64,000 nucleotides of DNA from contig NZ_ABCF01000004.1 of the NCBI RefSeq assembly GCF_000181495.1, positions 1-64,000 on the forward strand, written 5' to 3'. A program made the translations under genes and the position numbers. Of the stretch, positions 7,983 to 16,728 are shown piece after piece (positions within the stretch are counted from its first letter, which is position 1; every line of letters begins with the position of its first letter). The DNA comes from Bacillus sp. SG-1. GTDB taxonomy: Bacteria > Bacillota > Bacilli > Bacillales > Bacillaceae_B. The notes beneath the pieces are model-generated. The model had not been told where the DNA came from and made no database searches. It worked only from the letters and a program-made list of their open reading frames with translations.

Positions 7983-8666
7983 TTATAACTTCCAACGAAA
8001 TGTTAGTGACAACACCTTTTTCATGAAATCCTCAAACGTAAATTGGGGGCCTTTTGTCTGATTGAACCAGACACGGACTGTTTCCATCAGCCAGGATGGG
8101 ACCGGTTTTCCGTCTATATAACGGTAATACTGTTCATATCCTTTCTTCAGATACTCCCAGCGCTTATCATTTCCAGGCTGGACATATTCCGAAACATCGA
8201 TAATTTTTGCTTTGCCATCATGCAGCAGGATATTTTTCAAGTGCATATCCCGTGGGTTCAATCCCTGTCTACGAATATGATCCCTGGCTTCTTCCACTTC
8301 AACTATCACAGAAGGCGGGATTGAAATTCCCTGAAGCAAACAATCATAAAGCGTTGTGCCTTCCACGAAACTTAAGACAAGAAAGTTTTCACCGCTGCCG
8401 AGTTTCTGTGAAAAGTAAGGGGAGACCCCCAGACGGTCATACACATATTCCTCAACAGCCTTTTTATCCCGTTTTTCATCCGCATATACTTTGAATGCCA
8501 GGTGGGGAAGGAGCATAGATCGAAATACAGCCGCGTCCGTTCCCGTCCCAACTAAAAGAAGACCATGTGCATCTCCATCGATGGAGACCGGTTCATTATT
8601 TGGATTTGCTTTGATTACGAGTTTATTTAAATCGGGTATAACGGCTTGCCATTCAGCCAGCATCAT
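7983..8666 (-). CDS. Protein kinase-like protein (YrzF-type)
   Basis: A protein of about 227 residues resembling the small Bacillus serine/threonine kinase-like proteins such as YrzF. Visible kinase landmarks are AFKVYADEKRDK (the ATP-lysine region), RDMHLKNILL (an HRD-like catalytic loop with Asp, Lys and Asn) and AKIIDVSEY in place of DFG. The last motif is D-V-S rather than D-F-G, as in atypical RIO-like kinases. The start is uncertain. GTG at 8672, ATG at 8666 and ATG at 8663 are in frame, and the GAGGAG site just upstream best fits 8666 or 8663. It is divergent from paiB, with about 60 bp between the two starts. Confidence 0.75.
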   Translation of the reverse strand: MMLAEWQAVIPDLNKLVIKANPNNEPVSIDGDAHGLLLVGTGTDAAVFRSMLLPHLAFKVYADEKRDKKAVEEYVYDRLGVSPYFSQKLGSGENFLVLSFVEGTTLYDCLLQGISIPPSVIVEVEEARDHIRRQGLNPRDMHLKNILLHDGKAKIIDVSEYVQPGNDKRWEYLKKGYEQYYRYIDGKPVPSWLMETVRVWFNQTKGPQFTFEDFMKKVLSLTFRWKL

Positions 8667-8732
8667 CTTCACTCCTCACATCTACTTCTTATTATAGTAT
8701 AGTAGAAGAAAACAAATGAAATGAGGAAAATG

Positions 8733-9341
8733 ATGTTCATTCCAAAAGATTTTAAAGTGGAAGATCAACAAAAGATACTGGAGTTTATCAAAGACAACAG
8801 CTTTGGCATCTTATTTTCACAGGATGATGAAGGTCCTCACGCGACACATTTGCCCTTCATTCTTTCACAAAAAGACAAACCAGAACTCATCGGACATATA
8901 GCCAAGGCGAACCCGCAATGGAAAACGATACATGGAAAGAAAGTGCTGGTCGTGTTCTCCGGTCCTCACTCATACATCTCCGCCTCCTGGTATAAAGAAA
9001 AGAGAAATGTACCGACTTGGAATTATGTTGCCGTACATGTCCAGGGAACCATTGAAATAATAAAAGAAGAAACCGAATTGCTGTCCATTCTCCACCAATC
9101 CGTGGATTTCTATGAGAAAGATTTCGAAAATCCTTGGAAGATGGATAATGAACCTGAAACCGTCAGCCGGCTTCTAAATGGGATTATCGGATTCAGGATT
9201 GTGATTGATTCTATCGAAGGGAAATGGAAACTGAATCAGAACAAAAGCTCTGATAATAAAAAAGAAGTCATCAAGAACCTCAGGAAACAGGACATCTATG
9301 ATTCCCATGAAATTGCAGACTTGATGGAGAAAGACTTGTAA
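8733..9341 (+). CDS. paiB: FMN-binding negative transcriptional regulator
   Basis: A PaiB-family protein of about 202 residues with a split-barrel flavin-binding fold. Characteristic segments are the start MFIPKDF, the phrase HATHLPFIL, the run GHIAKANPQW and WNYVAVHVQG. The C-terminal motif is GIIGFRI with KWKLNQNKS. In B. subtilis PaiB acts with the acetyltransferase PaiA to repress protease and sporulation genes; the molecular mechanism is not settled. I chose ATG 8733 because family members begin M-[YF]-I-P-K, and GAGG at 8723-8726 is well placed for it. An in-frame ATG at 8721 overlaps that site. No paiA gene is adjacent. Confidence 0.85.
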   Translation: MFIPKDFKVEDQQKILEFIKDNSFGILFSQDDEGPHATHLPFILSQKDKPELIGHIAKANPQWKTIHGKKVLVVFSGPHSYISASWYKEKRNVPTWNYVAVHVQGTIEIIKEETELLSILHQSVDFYEKDFENPWKMDNEPETVSRLLNGIIGFRIVIDSIEGKWKLNQNKSSDNKKEVIKNLRKQDIYDSHEIADLMEKDL

Positions 9342-9405
9342 ATAGAAGGAATTCCCCTACTTAAAGAGAAGTTAGTAATAGAAAGATTTATGAGAGGGGA
9401 ACCCT

Positions 9406-9798
9406 ATGATATTTGAAATGACCTATCAAATTAGAGTATCTGATTTTGAAAAAGGAAAGCACTGGTATGAGACTCTGCTCAAAAAGAAACCTGATTTTGT
9501 GCCCCACGAAGATTTTGCAGAATGGGAAATCATTCCCTGCTGCTGGCTGCAAGTTACCAAAGGGGATCCTGCAGAAAACAGTGGGCCAATTCGCTTGGGC
9601 ATTAAGAATATCGAATCCGAACGGCAAAGATTGATGAAGGAACTTCAAACTGATTATTTCGAAATCCATGAAAGGGAAGAGGTGCCTGTTAAGTGGGCAA
9701 CTTTTAAAGATCCTTGGGGCAATCAGCTCGGGTTCTTTCAGTACCTCGATGAAAAAGAAAGGGATTTCAGGATTGCTGAACTAATCGGAAATAAATAG
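9406..9798 (+). CDS. VOC family (glyoxalase/bleomycin-resistance fold) protein
   Basis: A 130-residue vicinal-oxygen-chelate protein with one betaalphabetabetabeta pair. It starts MIFEMTYQIRVSDFEKGKHWYETLL and has the late motif WATFKDPWGNQLGFFQYL, typical of this superfamily. The metal-ligand pattern is incomplete by eye, so the activity (dioxygenase, glyoxalase or a simple binding protein) is unassigned. A GAGGGGAAC site precedes the ATG. It is followed 25 bp later by a GNAT gene with its own AGGAGG and probably forms a two-gene unit with it. Confidence 0.8.
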   Translation: MIFEMTYQIRVSDFEKGKHWYETLLKKKPDFVPHEDFAEWEIIPCCWLQVTKGDPAENSGPIRLGIKNIESERQRLMKELQTDYFEIHEREEVPVKWATFKDPWGNQLGFFQYLDEKERDFRIAELIGNK

Positions 9799-9823
9799 AT
9801 TTAAAATTTCAGGAGGAAACAGG

Positions 9824-10252
9824 TTGATCATTATTTCAAAAGCGCAAATTACAGACTTGGATGAAATCGTTGCTGTGGACTCCGAAGTCATCGGCAGCAA
9901 GGCGAGAAGTTCAATTATTAGAGAAGCAATCAAGACTGGCCAATGTCTTGCAGCCAAAGAGAATGACACAGTGGGCGGATTCCTGATCTATAACCTCCAT
10001 TTTTTTGAATGTACATTTATTTCACTGGTTATCGTTTCTCCCCCACAGAGGAGACGAGGGTATGCCAGCCGCCTGATTGAGTCTATGTTTCACCACTCAC
10101 CGACTCCTAAGATTTTTTCTTCTACCAACCGCTCCAACCTTGCTATGCAGCGTGTCTTTGCCGCCTGTGGATTTCAACCGAGCGGAATTGTTGAGAACCT
10201 TGATGAAGGGGACCCGGAACTGATTTATTTTAAAAGAATAGCAAAAGAGTGA
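9824..10252 (+). CDS. GNAT family N-acetyltransferase
   Basis: A 142-residue acetyltransferase with the acetyl-CoA loop VSPPQRRRGYASRLI and the C-terminal pattern SNLAMQRVFAACGFQPSG. It starts at TTG 9824 with AGGAGG 8 bp upstream; no ATG fits as well. It probably shares a transcript with the VOC gene, which ends 25 bp earlier. A terminator lies 20 bp past its stop. The substrate is unknown. Confidence 0.85.
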   Translation: MIIISKAQITDLDEIVAVDSEVIGSKARSSIIREAIKTGQCLAAKENDTVGGFLIYNLHFFECTFISLVIVSPPQRRRGYASRLIESMFHHSPTPKIFSSTNRSNLAMQRVFAACGFQPSGIVENLDEGDPELIYFKRIAKE

Positions 10253-10274
10253 AAAGGAACACTATATTTATATT

Positions 10275-10308
10275 AAAAAAGGTCAGAGGCTCCCCTGATC
10301 TTTTTTTG
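10275..10308 (+). terminator. Rho-independent terminator
   Basis: AAAAAAGGTCAG and CTGATCTTTTTT flank an AGGCTCCC loop and run into T7. It closes the VOC-GNAT pair. Confidence 0.8.
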
Positions 10309-10384
10309 CGTGCAGAATAAAAGCAGATATGAAACAGAAAAATCCACACTCTGAACGTTTTTGAAAGAAATTGAATTTTTATGA

Positions 10385-10413
10385 TTGAAAAATGTAAAGG
10401 CTTACTTTATAAT
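10385..10413 (+). promoter_or_regulatory. Predicted sigma-A promoter of the fru operon
   Basis: TTGAAA (10385-10390) and a perfect TATAAT (10408-10413) are separated by 17 bp. The first gene, fruR, encodes the operon's own DeoR-type repressor, so a FruR operator is expected near here. I could not define it by eye. Confidence 0.75.
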
Positions 10414-10445
10414 GAAGATACTTCAAAGCGAATTGGAGGATGAAA

Positions 10446-11195
10446 ATGCTTACACCTGAACGACAGCAAATCATTCTTTCTCTTTTGGAAGAGAAGGGTG
10501 TCGTAAAACTTCAAGAACTGATTGAAGAAACAGATGCCTCTGAATCGACGATCAGACGCGATTTGATTCAACTGGAAGATGAGAAGAAGCTAAAAAGGGT
10601 TCATGGCGGTGCATCTTTACTGCAAGGTAAACGAAATGAACCGAGCATGACGGAAAAAACATTCAAAAACCTTCAAGATAAAATTCAAATAGCAAAGACA
10701 GCGGCTTCCTTCATCAAAGATGGAGACTCTATCTTTATGGATGCAGGATCTACCACACAACAGATGATCTCCTTTTTGAACCAGGAGAAATTAACGGTGG
10801 TAACCAACGGAATCACCCTGATCGAGCCTTTATTGGAAAAAGGCATATCCACCTACTTGCTTGGCGGGATGATCAAAGGCTCGACCCGCGCAATGATCGG
10901 CAGGTCTGCACTTGAAACTCTGAAGACCTATCGTTTTGACAAATGTTTCATTGGGACAAACGGAGTAGATCTTGATTATGGCTATACCACCCCGGATCCG
11001 GAAGAAGCCCTGATCAAGCAAGCAGCTATGAATCTATCACAAGAAAGATTTGTCCTTGCCGACCATTCAAAAATCGGAGAAGTATCTTTCAGCAAGATTG
11101 CTGAAATGGAAGAGGCTGTCCTGATTACAAACAAAACAAGTGAAAACATACAACAATTTCAACAGCATACTTCAATAAAGGTTGTGACAACATGA
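10446..11195 (+). CDS. fruR: DeoR-family repressor of the fructose operon
   Basis: A 249-residue DeoR-family regulator. The N-terminal helix-turn-helix (LTPERQQIILSLLEEKGVV... ESTIRRDLIQLE) is followed by the sugar-phosphate sensor domain with DAGSTTQQMISFL and GGMIKGSTRAMIG. The late motif FIGTNGVDLDYGYTTPDPEEA is also typical. In Bacillus FruR represses fruRKA and is relieved by fructose-1-phosphate. ATG 10446 is preferred over ATG 10440, which overlaps the GGAGGA ribosome binding site. It overlaps fruK by 4 bases (ATGA), so the two are translationally coupled. Confidence 0.93.
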   Translation: MLTPERQQIILSLLEEKGVVKLQELIEETDASESTIRRDLIQLEDEKKLKRVHGGASLLQGKRNEPSMTEKTFKNLQDKIQIAKTAASFIKDGDSIFMDAGSTTQQMISFLNQEKLTVVTNGITLIEPLLEKGISTYLLGGMIKGSTRAMIGRSALETLKTYRFDKCFIGTNGVDLDYGYTTPDPEEALIKQAAMNLSQERFVLADHSKIGEVSFSKIAEMEEAVLITNKTSENIQQFQQHTSIKVVTT

Positions 11196-12121
11196 TTTAC
11201 ACACTTACCCTTAATCCCTCTATCGATTACTTTGTGACAGTCGATGAACTGGCACTTGGAGGAACGAATCGGATGGAGCATGAAACAAAGGCTCCAGGCG
11301 GAAAAGGGATCAACGTCTCAAGAGTACTAACTTCTTTGGGTATCCAAAACAAAGCTTTGGGATTTCTAGGCGGTTTTACAGGTCAGTACATTTTGGATGA
11401 GTTGTCAAAGGAAAAAATTAATACTGATTTTATCGAAGTGGACAGCGATACGCGCATCAATATCAAACTTCGCGGAAAACAAGAAACCGAAATTAACGGA
11501 AGCGGACCGGAAATTCCTGCTGATGCACTTTCACATTTGAACGAACAGCTGCAAGCACTTACCGAAGGGGATGTATTGGTCCTGGCAGGCAGCATTCCAC
11601 CATCCATGCCTTCTGATTTTTACGAACAGATTGTGAAGCAGTTGGAAAACAAAGGAGTCAAAATTGTCGTTGATACGACGAAAGAAAAACTGTTAAACAC
11701 CCTGAAATACGAGCCATTCCTGATCAAGCCGAACCATCATGAGTTGGGCGAGCTCTTTGATGCTTCCATCGACAGCAAAGAGGATGCAATACCATACGGG
11801 AAGAAACTGGCTTCAATGGGAGCTCAGCATGTCATTGTCTCAATGGGGGGAAGCGGTACTTTATACTTTACCGGGGAAGAAGCCCACTTCGCCCCTGTAC
11901 CAGCAGGAAAGCTGGTCAATTCAGTTGGAGCTGGAGATTCGGTGGTCGCAGGATTCATCGCGGCCTATGAGCAGACAGGGGACGCGCTGTACAGCTTTAA
12001 ATATGGTGCTGCAGCCGGCAGTGCTACAGCATATTCTTCAGGCTTCTGCACAAAAGGAACAATCGAAAAACTGTTAAATGAAATAGAGACAACACCTATT
12101 TCAGGGAGGGAAAACCAATGA
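11192..12121 (+). CDS. fruK: 1-phosphofructokinase
   Basis: FruK phosphorylates the fructose-1-phosphate delivered by FruA to fructose-1,6-bisphosphate. The 309-residue PfkB-family protein starts MIYTLTLNPSIDYFV and carries APGGKGINVSRVL (the substrate and phosphate-binding glycines). It also has LAGSIPPSMPSDFY and the PfkB signature 2 region VNSVGAGDSVVAGF with the catalytic Asp. It overlaps fruR by 4 bases and fruA by 4 bases, giving a tightly coupled fruR-fruK-fruA operon. Confidence 0.95.
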   Translation: MIYTLTLNPSIDYFVTVDELALGGTNRMEHETKAPGGKGINVSRVLTSLGIQNKALGFLGGFTGQYILDELSKEKINTDFIEVDSDTRINIKLRGKQETEINGSGPEIPADALSHLNEQLQALTEGDVLVLAGSIPPSMPSDFYEQIVKQLENKGVKIVVDTTKEKLLNTLKYEPFLIKPNHHELGELFDASIDSKEDAIPYGKKLASMGAQHVIVSMGGSGTLYFTGEEAHFAPVPAGKLVNSVGAGDSVVAGFIAAYEQTGDALYSFKYGAAAGSATAYSSGFCTKGTIEKLLNEIETTPISGRENQ

Positions 12122-14013
12122 GGATAACAGAACTACTGCAAAAAAACACCATGATCCTTCATTTACAATCAGACTCCAAAGCGGATGTCATCGATGAGCT
12201 TGTCAAAAAGCTCGATGATGCAGGAAAGCTGAATGATCGCGAAGGATATAAGAAGGCAATCCTGGCAAGAGAAGAACAAAGTACAACAGGAATCGGGGAA
12301 GGCATTGCTATTCCGCATGCCAAAACTGCATCCGTAAAAACTCCTGCCATCGCATTTGGCCGCTCAACAGAAGGAATTGATTATGAAGCACTCGATGGTC
12401 AAAACAGCCATTTATTCTTCATGATTGCGGCTTCTGAAGGAGCAAACAATGCCCATTTAGAAACACTTTCACGCCTGTCATCACTATTGATGGACGAAGC
12501 TTTCAGAAAGAAATTATTGAATGCAGCGGATGAGGAAGAAGTACTTCGTCTGATTGATGAAAAAGAAAAAGAGGTTCTAGCAGAAGAAGAACCTCAAGAA
12601 ACAGATTCACAGAGCAGCGGCACGAAGACTGTGAAAGTTCTCGCAGTAACGGCCTGTCCAACAGGGATTGCCCATACGTATATGGCGGCAGATTCACTGA
12701 AGGCGAAAGCAAAAGAAAGAAATATCGACATTAAAGTTGAAACCAATGGTTCCAGCGGCGCTAAAAACCGTTTGACTAAAGAAGAAATTGAGAATGCAGC
12801 GGCCATCATCGTTGCAGCGGATACAAAAGTTGAAATGGAGCGATTCAAAGGGAAAAAGGTCATCCAGGTGCCTGTAGCGGAAGGTATCCGTAATCCCGAC
12901 AAACTCCTGGACCGGGCAGTTAATGGGGATGCACCTGTTTACGAAGGCAGCGGTAAATCCGCCTTAGACGAAGAAGGAGAAACGAAAGAAAAACGCAGCG
13001 GTTTCTATAAGCATTTGATGAACGGTGTTTCCAACATGCTTCCATTCGTTGTCGGAGGCGGTATTTTAATCGCCATTTCCTTTATGTTTGGGATTGAGGC
13101 ATTTGACCCTGAACATGAAAGCTATCACCCAATTGCCGAAGCACTTATGACTATCGGCGGCGGTTCAGGTGCCTTTGGTCTGATGATTCCTGTTCTTGCA
13201 GCATTCATTGCGATGAGTATTGCTGACAGACCAGGTTTTGCGGCAGGTATGGTCGGCGGTTTCCTTGCAGCTTCAGGCGGAGGCGGCTTCCTTGGCGGTT
13301 TGATTGCCGGTTTCCTTGCAGGTTATGTTGTCCTTCTTTTAAAGAAACTATTTGCAAATCTTCCAAACTGGCTTGAAGGCTTAAAGCCGGTACTTCTTTA
13401 CCCGATCTTTGGAATTTTGATTACAGGTCTTATCATGCTATTTGTCGTCAACGAGCCTGTATCTTTTATCAATAATCAATTGCAAGAATGGCTCGGCGGC
13501 ATGGGGACAACGAACTTAGTCCTTCTCGGTATTCTGCTTGGCGGAATGATGGCCGTTGACCTTGGCGGCCCGATCAACAAAGCGGCATTCACATTCGGAA
13601 TTGCCATGATCGATGCCGGTAACTTCGGACCGCACGCAGCTATTATGGCGGGTGGAATGGCTCCACCGCTTGGTTTGGCATTAGCGACGACATTCTTTAA
13701 AAATAAATTTACAGCGCAAGAAAGAAAAGCAGGTTTCACTTGCTACTTCATGGGTGCATCATTCATCACAGAAGGAGCAATCCCATTTGCAGCAGCAGAT
13801 CCAGGACGCGTCATCCCATCTGCGATAGTCGGGTCTGCAGTAGCAGGCGGACTGTCCATGGCATTCGGAATCGGCCTTCCTGCTCCTCACGGCGGAATAT
13901 TCGTCATTCCAGTCGTAGGCGGAAATCCTTTTATGTACATCCTGGCTATCCTGATCGGTTCACTTGTAACAGCCATCATGGTGGGATTACTCAAAAAACC
14001 TGTTCAACAATAA
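12118..14013 (+). CDS. fruA: Fructose-specific PTS permease, IIABC
   Basis: A 631-residue membrane transporter that imports fructose and phosphorylates it at C1. The domain order is IIA (about residues 1-145, phospho-histidine in IAIPHAKT), IIB (about 170-270, phospho-cysteine in VTACPTGIAHTYMAA) and IIC. IIC (about 290-630) has multiple membrane helices, including FVVGGGILIAISFMFG and DLGGPINKAAF. The linker between IIA and IIB is short and acidic. It starts 4 bases inside fruK after GGGAGGG and ends the operon at a strong terminator. Confidence 0.95.
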   Translation: MRITELLQKNTMILHLQSDSKADVIDELVKKLDDAGKLNDREGYKKAILAREEQSTTGIGEGIAIPHAKTASVKTPAIAFGRSTEGIDYEALDGQNSHLFFMIAASEGANNAHLETLSRLSSLLMDEAFRKKLLNAADEEEVLRLIDEKEKEVLAEEEPQETDSQSSGTKTVKVLAVTACPTGIAHTYMAADSLKAKAKERNIDIKVETNGSSGAKNRLTKEEIENAAAIIVAADTKVEMERFKGKKVIQVPVAEGIRNPDKLLDRAVNGDAPVYEGSGKSALDEEGETKEKRSGFYKHLMNGVSNMLPFVVGGGILIAISFMFGIEAFDPEHESYHPIAEALMTIGGGSGAFGLMIPVLAAFIAMSIADRPGFAAGMVGGFLAASGGGGFLGGLIAGFLAGYVVLLLKKLFANLPNWLEGLKPVLLYPIFGILITGLIMLFVVNEPVSFINNQLQEWLGGMGTTNLVLLGILLGGMMAVDLGGPINKAAFTFGIAMIDAGNFGPHAAIMAGGMAPPLGLALATTFFKNKFTAQERKAGFTCYFMGASFITEGAIPFAAADPGRVIPSAIVGSAVAGGLSMAFGIGLPAPHGGIFVIPVVGGNPFMYILAILIGSLVTAIMVGLLKKPVQQ

Positions 14014-14021
14014 GGAAGAAG

Positions 14022-14055
14022 CGAAGGCTGGGGGTTCCCGGCCTTCGTTTTTTTG
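14022..14055 (+). terminator. Terminator of the fru operon
   Basis: The inverted repeat CGAAGGC...GCCTTCG, extended by GGGGTTCCC-type pairing, is followed by T7, starting 9 bp after the fruA stop. Confidence 0.85.
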
Positions 14056-14378
14056 TTCATTTTTAAAAATTTGCTGCTTTTCCCTTTTTCTTAAACATCA
14101 ATGTTAGATGAAGCTTTCCGCTCCACGTGCGTGACTCCGCTTCAATCAACTTTATATTCAAATTCTTATATTAAGTTCATAAACTTTCCCGTATGACAGT
14201 CATTATTTAACATCGTGGCTAAGAGAAGTAGTGCGTTGAATTCTACTCCTGGTCCGTAACTATAAGGAGATAGACCCTGAATCTGCATTTTCACTGATCT
14301 TGCAAGACCCCCTGTACATTCCGCTACAGTCAACTCATTATAGAATAAAGGAATCTACACTTTACAAATACATAAGCT
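14056..14378. other. Intergenic gap with a family II repeat fragment
   Basis: No gene is supported here. About 14115-14150 reads TTTCCGCTCCACGTGCG and GACTCCGCTTCAATCAAC, a short remnant of the GC-rich family II repeat ends. The remainder is AT-rich without recognisable signals. Confidence 0.5.
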
Positions 14379-15233
14379 CTAAATAAAAAAGGGTTCGCTT
14401 ACAAAAATCTTGATGTAGATCCAGCGAAACAGCAATAATGTCACGGCAAATAATAAACAGAAGTATACAGGGTGCCATTGGGGACCCAAAACCATAATTC
14501 CGCTCTTAACCAGCATATATGTAAACCCACATTCCAAAAGAACCAGCAATAATCCCCAATACCATTTAAAGTAAAATACAATCACAAGAGCCATCAAGAT
14601 TGTGATAAAAAACAGATAAATCGAATTACCAAAAATAGAATCGCGTATAGGGTCCTCAAATACTCCTATCCGGTAATAATGTGACGAAGAGAGAGAAACC
14701 ATAAAAAATTTTAGTGAATGTGCATACGTATTAAGACCTAAATAAATTGTTAAAACCATTGCTGCTTTTTTTGGTACCAGCATGGAAGTGTACCACACCC
14801 GAGCAAGCCTGAATCCCACCGGAAGCAGGAGTGCCGTATAAATAGTACTCCACCAGTAATGGTGATAAATATCCATATGCAGAAAGGTGAGCTCGGCCCC
14901 TGCTAATACAGCAGTTACAATGAAAATCCATACCCAATTCAATTGAAAAGCAGCAAGAAATACAGCTGCTGAAGGGACCGCGAGCCCTTGAGAAGTGAAA
15001 GAACCAAAAACGTTATCCAGCCATTTCAGATCAAAAACACCAGGCGTATAGGCATAAGCATTGAAACAGATTAGTATAATGAAATCCAAAATGAAACTAA
15101 GTCCTGAAATAAAAAAATAGACGGATAGTACCCTTTTAAATTCATGGTTTTTAAAAATGAAAGTAGAGAAAAGAATGATTAAGGCTATAAGGGACAAAAG
15201 AATATACCAAGTATAGTTAGGCATAGACACCAT
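14379..15233 (-). CDS. Integral membrane protein, CBO0543-like
   Basis: A 284-residue polytopic protein with about eight or nine hydrophobic helices, starting with YILLSLIALIILFSTFIF. The C-terminal third resembles the CBO0543-like membrane proteins at 52 kb: an acidic residue before a short loop ending in Trp/His-Pro (LLECGFTYMLVKSGIMVLGPQWHPVY). No transport or enzymatic motif is visible. An AGGTG site lies just before the ATG at 15233. It is monocistronic on the minus strand, and its function is unknown. Confidence 0.7.
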   Translation of the reverse strand: MVSMPNYTWYILLSLIALIILFSTFIFKNHEFKRVLSVYFFISGLSFILDFIILICFNAYAYTPGVFDLKWLDNVFGSFTSQGLAVPSAAVFLAAFQLNWVWIFIVTAVLAGAELTFLHMDIYHHYWWSTIYTALLLPVGFRLARVWYTSMLVPKKAAMVLTIYLGLNTYAHSLKFFMVSLSSSHYYRIGVFEDPIRDSIFGNSIYLFFITILMALVIVFYFKWYWGLLLVLLECGFTYMLVKSGIMVLGPQWHPVYFCLLFAVTLLLFRWIYIKIFVSEPFFI

Positions 15234-15332
15234 TTTAACACCTGCTTATGTACTGCCTGTTATTTAACATCATAACTATAATTTGCTTACCGATACTCCG
15301 GATTATTCATTCAATCCTCCTTTTTAAAAGGA

Positions 15333-15368
15333 AAAGCACCTCCCAAAATGTTTGGAAAGGTACTTTTC
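15333..15368 (-). terminator. Terminator of the Gly/Tyr-repeat gene
   Basis: Read on the minus strand, AAAAGTACCTTTCC pairs with GGGAGGTGCTTTT and is followed by CCTTTT. It lies 10 bp after the stop of the gene at 15378. Confidence 0.7.
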
Positions 15369-15377
15369 ATTTCTTAT

Positions 15378-15638
15378 TTAATAAAAACCTGGACGGCCAT
15401 ACCCATAGCCTGGTCTGCCGTAGCCAAATCCGGGACGGCCGAAACCATATCCATATCCTGGTCTGCCGTAACCAAACCCGGGGCGGCCATACCCATATCC
15501 AAAACCAGGTCTGCCATAACCAAACCCTGGACGGCCGTAACCATATCCATATCCGCCAAATCCTCCAGCAGCACCTAAAAGAAGTAAAGGTAATATTCTT
15601 TCATCCTGTTCGTGAACAGGGAAACTTTCTCTATACAT
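15378..15638 (-). CDS. Gly/Tyr-rich repeat protein (spore-coat or cell-surface-like)
   Basis: The 86-residue product starts MYRESFPVHEQDERILPLL, has a short Leu-rich segment (PLLLLGAAGGFGG), and then consists almost wholly of G-Y-G-R-P-G-F/Y repeats to the end. The ATG at 15638 is chosen over the in-frame TTG at 15644 because AAGGAGG sits 6 bp before it. Low-complexity Gly/Tyr proteins of this size are common among Bacillus spore coat and exosporium proteins, but nothing here proves that location. The strong ribosome binding site and the terminator support a real gene. The repetitive DNA makes indel errors likely. Confidence 0.7.
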   Translation of the reverse strand: MYRESFPVHEQDERILPLLLLGAAGGFGGYGYGYGRPGFGYGRPGFGYGYGRPGFGYGRPGYGYGFGRPGFGYGRPGYGYGRPGFY

Positions 15639-15747
15639 AAGCAACCTCCTTAAATAACATTCGATTTATTGTATGGAAAACAATGACTAACGGTTTACGA
15701 TTGAAGCAAAAAGGGGCTTGAACTGCTAATATCGGTGCGCTTTATCG

Positions 15748-15790
15748 CTTTAAACCACTAAGAGGGACAGTCCCTCTTAGTGGTTTAAAG
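15748..15790. repeat. Perfect 43-bp palindrome
   Basis: CTTTAAACCACTAAGAGGGAC and its exact complement GTCCCTCTTAGTGGTTTAAAG are separated by one base, giving 21-bp arms without mismatch. It has no T run of its own and lies 92 bp upstream of the Fpg-like gene, outside the coding sequence. Confidence 0.9.
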
Positions 15791-15881
15791 TAATAAAGCA
15801 GCTTAACAAGTTTCCCTTTTATGGGACTTGTTTTTTGTGCCGGTTCGGTAAAGATAAGGAAAAAAGAGTGGGAGTGATACC

Positions 15882-16694
15882 ATGCCGGAACTTCCTGAAA
15901 TGGAGAACTATAAGAACCTTTTATCAGAGCGTATCCTTAATAAGCAAATATCCGAGGTAGAGATCGGAAGGGAGAAATCGATAAACGTTCCTGTAGATGA
16001 GTTTACACATCTCGTCAAAAACCGGACGATAAAAAAAGTGACAAGAAGAGCAAAGCACTTGCTGTTTCACCTCGATAATGATGTAGTATTATTATTGCAT
16101 TTAATGCTCGGCGGCTGGATGTTTTACGGCAGTGAACAGGAGAAGCCTGACCGAACCATCCAAATCCGCTTATCTTTTGGAATTCAGCATTTATATTTTA
16201 TCGGCCTGAGACTTGGGTATTTACATTTATATAAAGACTTGGATGAAGCAGCAAAAGAATTGGATGATCTCGGCCCTGAGCCTATAACCCCTCCATTTTC
16301 GGTTGAGCAATTTCTCGACTTGGCCGGAAAGCGAAGAGGGAGCTTGAAAACCACATTGGTAAATCAGCGTTTTCTCGCAGGCATTGGAAATTGTTATTCC
16401 GATGAGATTTGTTTTCATGCGGCGATCATGCCCGGACGGAAATTCAATGAGCTTTCCCAACATGAAACCCGTCAACTCTTTCAGTCCATGCAGTTTATAT
16501 TGAATGATGCAATTGCAAGTGGTGGATATATGGAAGAACCGTTGTTTCCCGGAGACAACCTCACTGGCGGGTATAATTCTAAATGCAGGGTGTATGACAG
16601 GGAAGGAGAGCCATGCATCCGTTGCGGAAGTCAAATAATCAAGGATAAAATTTCTTCAAAAAAAACATTCTATTGCGGAAATTGCCAAAAGTAA
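15882..16694 (+). CDS. Formamidopyrimidine-DNA glycosylase family protein (Fpg/Nei-like)
   Basis: A 270-residue base-excision repair glycosylase/AP lyase. The N-terminal MPELPEME supplies the catalytic Pro2 and Glu3. The helix-two-turn-helix region (KTTLVNQRFLAGIGNCYSDE) and the C-terminal zinc finger are present: CIRCGS, then FYCGNC, giving four cysteines. The usual lysine in the KRAKHL loop (RRAKHLLFHL) is present. It is divergent from canonical MutM, and there is no polA or coaE neighbour as at the usual mutM locus, so this is probably a second family member. GGGAGTGAT precedes the ATG. It is followed 34 bp later by the Suv3-like helicase and may be co-transcribed with it. Confidence 0.85.
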   Translation: MPELPEMENYKNLLSERILNKQISEVEIGREKSINVPVDEFTHLVKNRTIKKVTRRAKHLLFHLDNDVVLLLHLMLGGWMFYGSEQEKPDRTIQIRLSFGIQHLYFIGLRLGYLHLYKDLDEAAKELDDLGPEPITPPFSVEQFLDLAGKRRGSLKTTLVNQRFLAGIGNCYSDEICFHAAIMPGRKFNELSQHETRQLFQSMQFILNDAIASGGYMEEPLFPGDNLTGGYNSKCRVYDREGEPCIRCGSQIIKDKISSKKTFYCGNCQK

Positions 16695-16728
16695 GATTCT
16701 CTAAAGCAGTATAGAAAAGGTGATTAAA

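Noticed and set aside
15374-15578. Other repetitive frames across the Gly/Tyr gene
   Set aside because: They are shadows of the repeat in other frames without ribosome binding sites.
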